In this document: positions 13,491-15,196 of the stretch, piece by piece
How positions within the stretch are numbered: the stretch's first letter is position 1
Layout of the letters: the number at the start of each line of letters is the position of its first letter
From: Candidatus Thorarchaeota archaeon
GTDB lineage: Archaea > Asgardarchaeota > Thorarchaeia > Thorarchaeales > Thorarchaeaceae
Direction: 5' to 3'
DNA length: 15,196 nucleotides
Assembly (NCBI GenBank): GCA_019057595.1
Contig: DXJI01000024.1
Location: 1-15,196, forward strand
Notes under the pieces: model-generated
The model's database searches: none
What the model saw: only the letters and a program-made list of their open reading frames with translations
Told to the model about the DNA's origin: nothing
Made by a program: the position numbers and the translations under genes

Positions 13491-14573
13491 TCATCTATGG
13501 ATTAGCTGCGATGAGTCTTCATGTCGCAAGATGTGTTCCCACTGGTTGAAACAGCCACAAGACGGTTTGTCCAAGACGGTAGCGTCTTGGTTGAGTGAGA
13601 AATCCCGAATTGCATTGACAATCTCATTGTCACATATCCCACAGTTATGAGGACCTCTCCTCTTACCTCCAGCTACTGGATCACAGACGACCCTCATCCA
13701 TCCATCAGAATCCTTACTGGCTTCACGCAGGACCTCTAGTACACTCCACAACCATGGAGGTCTGTATTTTCGGCGGTTCCAGAGCTTTTCAACTAATGTG
13801 TCATTCTGAACATTGACGGGATTAAGAGAAACCGTTGTAACACCCAATGACTCCGCAGTACGGATTGTGGCAATTGCATCAAGCATGGCATCGCGTTCTG
13901 TCATCAGTGGAGGTTTCAGGAGCACATAAGCCCGCATGCCAATGTTGTGTTGCTTTGCGATTTCAAGACTTGCCTTGAAGGCTTGTAGATCAAAGCTCTT
14001 GTTGATGCACACTGTCCGGATAACATCATTGGCACTCTCGAGGCCCATACCAATCTCAACTGTCCGGTCTCCGAGAAATCTCCGAACCTCAGAAAGGACT
14101 GAGTCTTGAACGTATTCAGGACGAGATTCTAGGACCACCTCTCGGATTCGTTCATCAGATTTAATTATCTCTAGAATCATCGAGCGTGCATCCTCTGGTA
14201 TCTCCTCAGGGTCCAGAAAACTACCACTTGTATAGATCTTCACAGAGAGTGGTGCTTCCTTCCCTTCCAGGTCACCCATTGCAAACTTGAACTGCTCAAC
14301 AAGTTGTTCAGATGTTGGCATCTCCTGAGACCCATCCAGGAGGTAACTGCACATGGTGCAACCACCTGAATCGCTCCGAGCATGGGCACAGCCAACAGTG
14401 GACAGGACCACAGCAAGAGCTGTCCCTCTATCCCTTCCGACCTTGGCTGGTGCAGTCCACTTTGCAGAGGGTTTCAGAGGGTTTCGTTTTCGTCTTCTTG
14501 ACACAGACTGTCCTCGAGCCCTGAATGTGGCTTGTTGTACAGTCTCATGAACTTTCTTCAGTGATTCCTCCAA
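13491..14573 (-). CDS. Archaeosine-synthesis radical SAM enzyme RaSEA
   Basis: RaSEA is a radical S-adenosylmethionine lyase that works with ArcS. ArcS attaches lysine to the preQ0 base at tRNA position 15, and RaSEA splits the adduct to leave archaeosine. The 360 residues have a basic N-terminal arm (about 18-45, likely tRNA-contacting). The cluster motif is GCAHARSDSGGCTMCSYL with Cys62, Cys72 and Cys75 (C-x9-C-x2-C), the spacing of this family rather than the common C-x3-C-x2-C. A TIM-barrel follows (KIYTSGSFLDPEE, VLESRPEYV, EIGMGLESANDVIRTVCINKSF, AYVLLKPPLMTE), then a C-terminal Cys-rich part (CGICDNEI and SCGCFNQWEH) that may bind metal. The TTG start at 14573 is supported by GAGGTG five bases upstream; an in-frame stop lies just beyond and the first Met is inside the cluster motif. 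The arcS stop is 9 bp upstream, so the two enzymes are co-expressed. Confidence 0.88.
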   Translation of the reverse strand: MEESLKKVHETVQQATFRARGQSVSRRRKRNPLKPSAKWTAPAKVGRDRGTALAVVLSTVGCAHARSDSGGCTMCSYLLDGSQEMPTSEQLVEQFKFAMGDLEGKEAPLSVKIYTSGSFLDPEEIPEDARSMILEIIKSDERIREVVLESRPEYVQDSVLSEVRRFLGDRTVEIGMGLESANDVIRTVCINKSFDLQAFKASLEIAKQHNIGMRAYVLLKPPLMTERDAMLDAIATIRTAESLGVTTVSLNPVNVQNDTLVEKLWNRRKYRPPWLWSVLEVLREASKDSDGWMRVVCDPVAGGKRRGPHNCGICDNEIVNAIRDFSLNQDATVLDKPSCGCFNQWEHILRHEDSSQLIHR

Positions 14574-14582
14574 GACTACACC

Positions 14583-15196
14583 TCATCCTACCTTGTGGCG
14601 AAGGGTCACTGCACGACCCCTGTTGAGTTCACACATCTCACGACCAGACATCTCACTCCGACCGACGCCAATGACTTCGTCACTGTTGTTGATTACAATG
14701 ACCTCATCGCCTGGTCGAATTGCGGGATCAGCCTCTTGAATACCCACCGCGAATATTGATCCTCCCTTGATACTCTTCACATCAAGACGGACCCAGTATC
14801 TTCCCAAGGAGGCTATCCTCTTTCCTCCCTCAAGCGTGAGGGATAAGGTTCCACTCTCTGCCACATAGGAACAGACCTGTTCACCATCAATGCGGCATAG
14901 AATCATCATGTATGGCTTTCCCTTTAGCGTGGCTTCTTCTGTGACAAGGAGGTTTCCAGCCCCGTTTCCAAACTGATAATCAGCTGTGGCTGAAACAATC
15001 TCTCTGAGGATTGTCCTCGGTTCGTTCGGAATTGAGAGGGCTTCCTTCATCTCTATAAGGGTGTCCTGAAGGTTCTCGAGCGACTCCCTGCTTGTGGCCC
15101 GAGCTTCATGAGTAGTGTAGATTATGCTCTGTTCTATATCTGATTCAGCGGCTCGGACAATGTCGAGATAGCCACCGGACACATGAGCGACAACTA
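14583..15196 (-). CDS. arcS: Archaeosine synthase ArcS, C-terminal part, cut by window edge
   Basis: The reading frame is open to the right edge (VVAH before VSGGYLDIV), so the GTG at 15182 is internal and the true start lies outside. About 204 C-terminal residues are visible. AHVSGGYLDIVRAAESDIEQ, then IIYTTHEARATSRESLENL, GAGNLLV and the SGTLSLTLEGGKRI stretch match the linker domains of the archaeal TGT-like protein TgtA2/ArcS. The last 75 or so residues (YWVRLDVKSIKGGSIFAVGI, then IRPGDEVIVINNSDEVIGVGRSEMSG) are a PUA domain, which holds the tRNA acceptor end. ArcS forms the lysine-preQ0 adduct on tRNA that RaSEA converts. The catalytic part is not in view. TGT (arcTGT) shares the PUA domain, but the adjacent RaSEA gene and the linker motifs favour ArcS. 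Confidence 0.82.
   Translation of the reverse strand, partial: VVAHVSGGYLDIVRAAESDIEQSIIYTTHEARATSRESLENLQDTLIEMKEALSIPNEPRTILREIVSATADYQFGNGAGNLLVTEEATLKGKPYMMILCRIDGEQVCSYVAESGTLSLTLEGGKRIASLGRYWVRLDVKSIKGGSIFAVGIQEADPAIRPGDEVIVINNSDEVIGVGRSEMSGREMCELNRGRAVTLRHKVG

Noticed and set aside
13187..13549. Plus-strand 120-codon open frame
   Set aside because: It overlaps the small minus-strand gene and the end of the RaSEA gene, and its product shows no recognisable pattern or ribosome binding site.
1..15196. Mobile elements, integrase sites or CRISPR repeats
   Set aside because: No transposase-like frame, terminal inverted repeats, target duplications or regularly spaced repeats were seen.

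Overview
This window reads as a piece of an archaeal chromosome. The archaeal hallmarks are a nurA–herA–mre11–rad50 DNA end-processing operon, the archaeosine pair arcS–RaSEA, TATA-like boxes in front of several genes, and GGTG-type ribosome binding sites with frequent TTG starts. A protein combining an IFT52-like (GIFT) domain with a coiled coil, together with a mid-range base composition, would fit an Asgard lineage such as Thorarchaeota. That placement is an inference; the sequence alone does not prove it. No insertion sequences, CRISPR arrays, rRNAs or tRNAs were seen, and gene density is high and chromosomal in style.

Layout. (1) The left edge holds the first 53 codons of a HIT-family nucleotide hydrolase on the minus strand, divergent from the IFT52-like gene on the plus strand. 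A perfect 16-bp palindrome covers the start region of the plus-strand gene. (2) From 1488 to 10242 a five-gene minus-strand operon runs nurA, herA, mre11, rad50, then a GT-C-type multi-membrane glycosyltransferase. Gaps are 18, 9, -4 and 5 bp, so the genes are probably one transcription unit. Its promoter and a bulged hairpin lie in the 232 bp between nurA and the next gene. (3) From 10475 to 13023 two plus-strand genes encode a metallo-beta-lactamase-fold protein that has lost most metal ligands, and a 596-residue protein of Ig-like/DUF11 modules with no export signal. (4) From 13070 to the right edge three minus-strand genes encode the 3' part of arcS, a radical SAM enzyme of the RaSEA type, and a small charged-tail protein. 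A 13-bp hairpin followed by a T-rich tract separates the convergent sets.

How they work together. HerA–NurA (hexameric translocase plus nuclease) and Mre11–Rad50 process double-strand DNA ends to 3' single-stranded tails for recombination in archaea, so the central operon is a complete resection module. ArcS and RaSEA carry out successive last steps of archaeosine formation at position 15 of archaeal tRNAs. The glycosyltransferase, the degenerate MBL protein, the DUF11-like protein and the IFT52-like protein have no function that can be read from sequence. The last three are the most worthwhile targets here.
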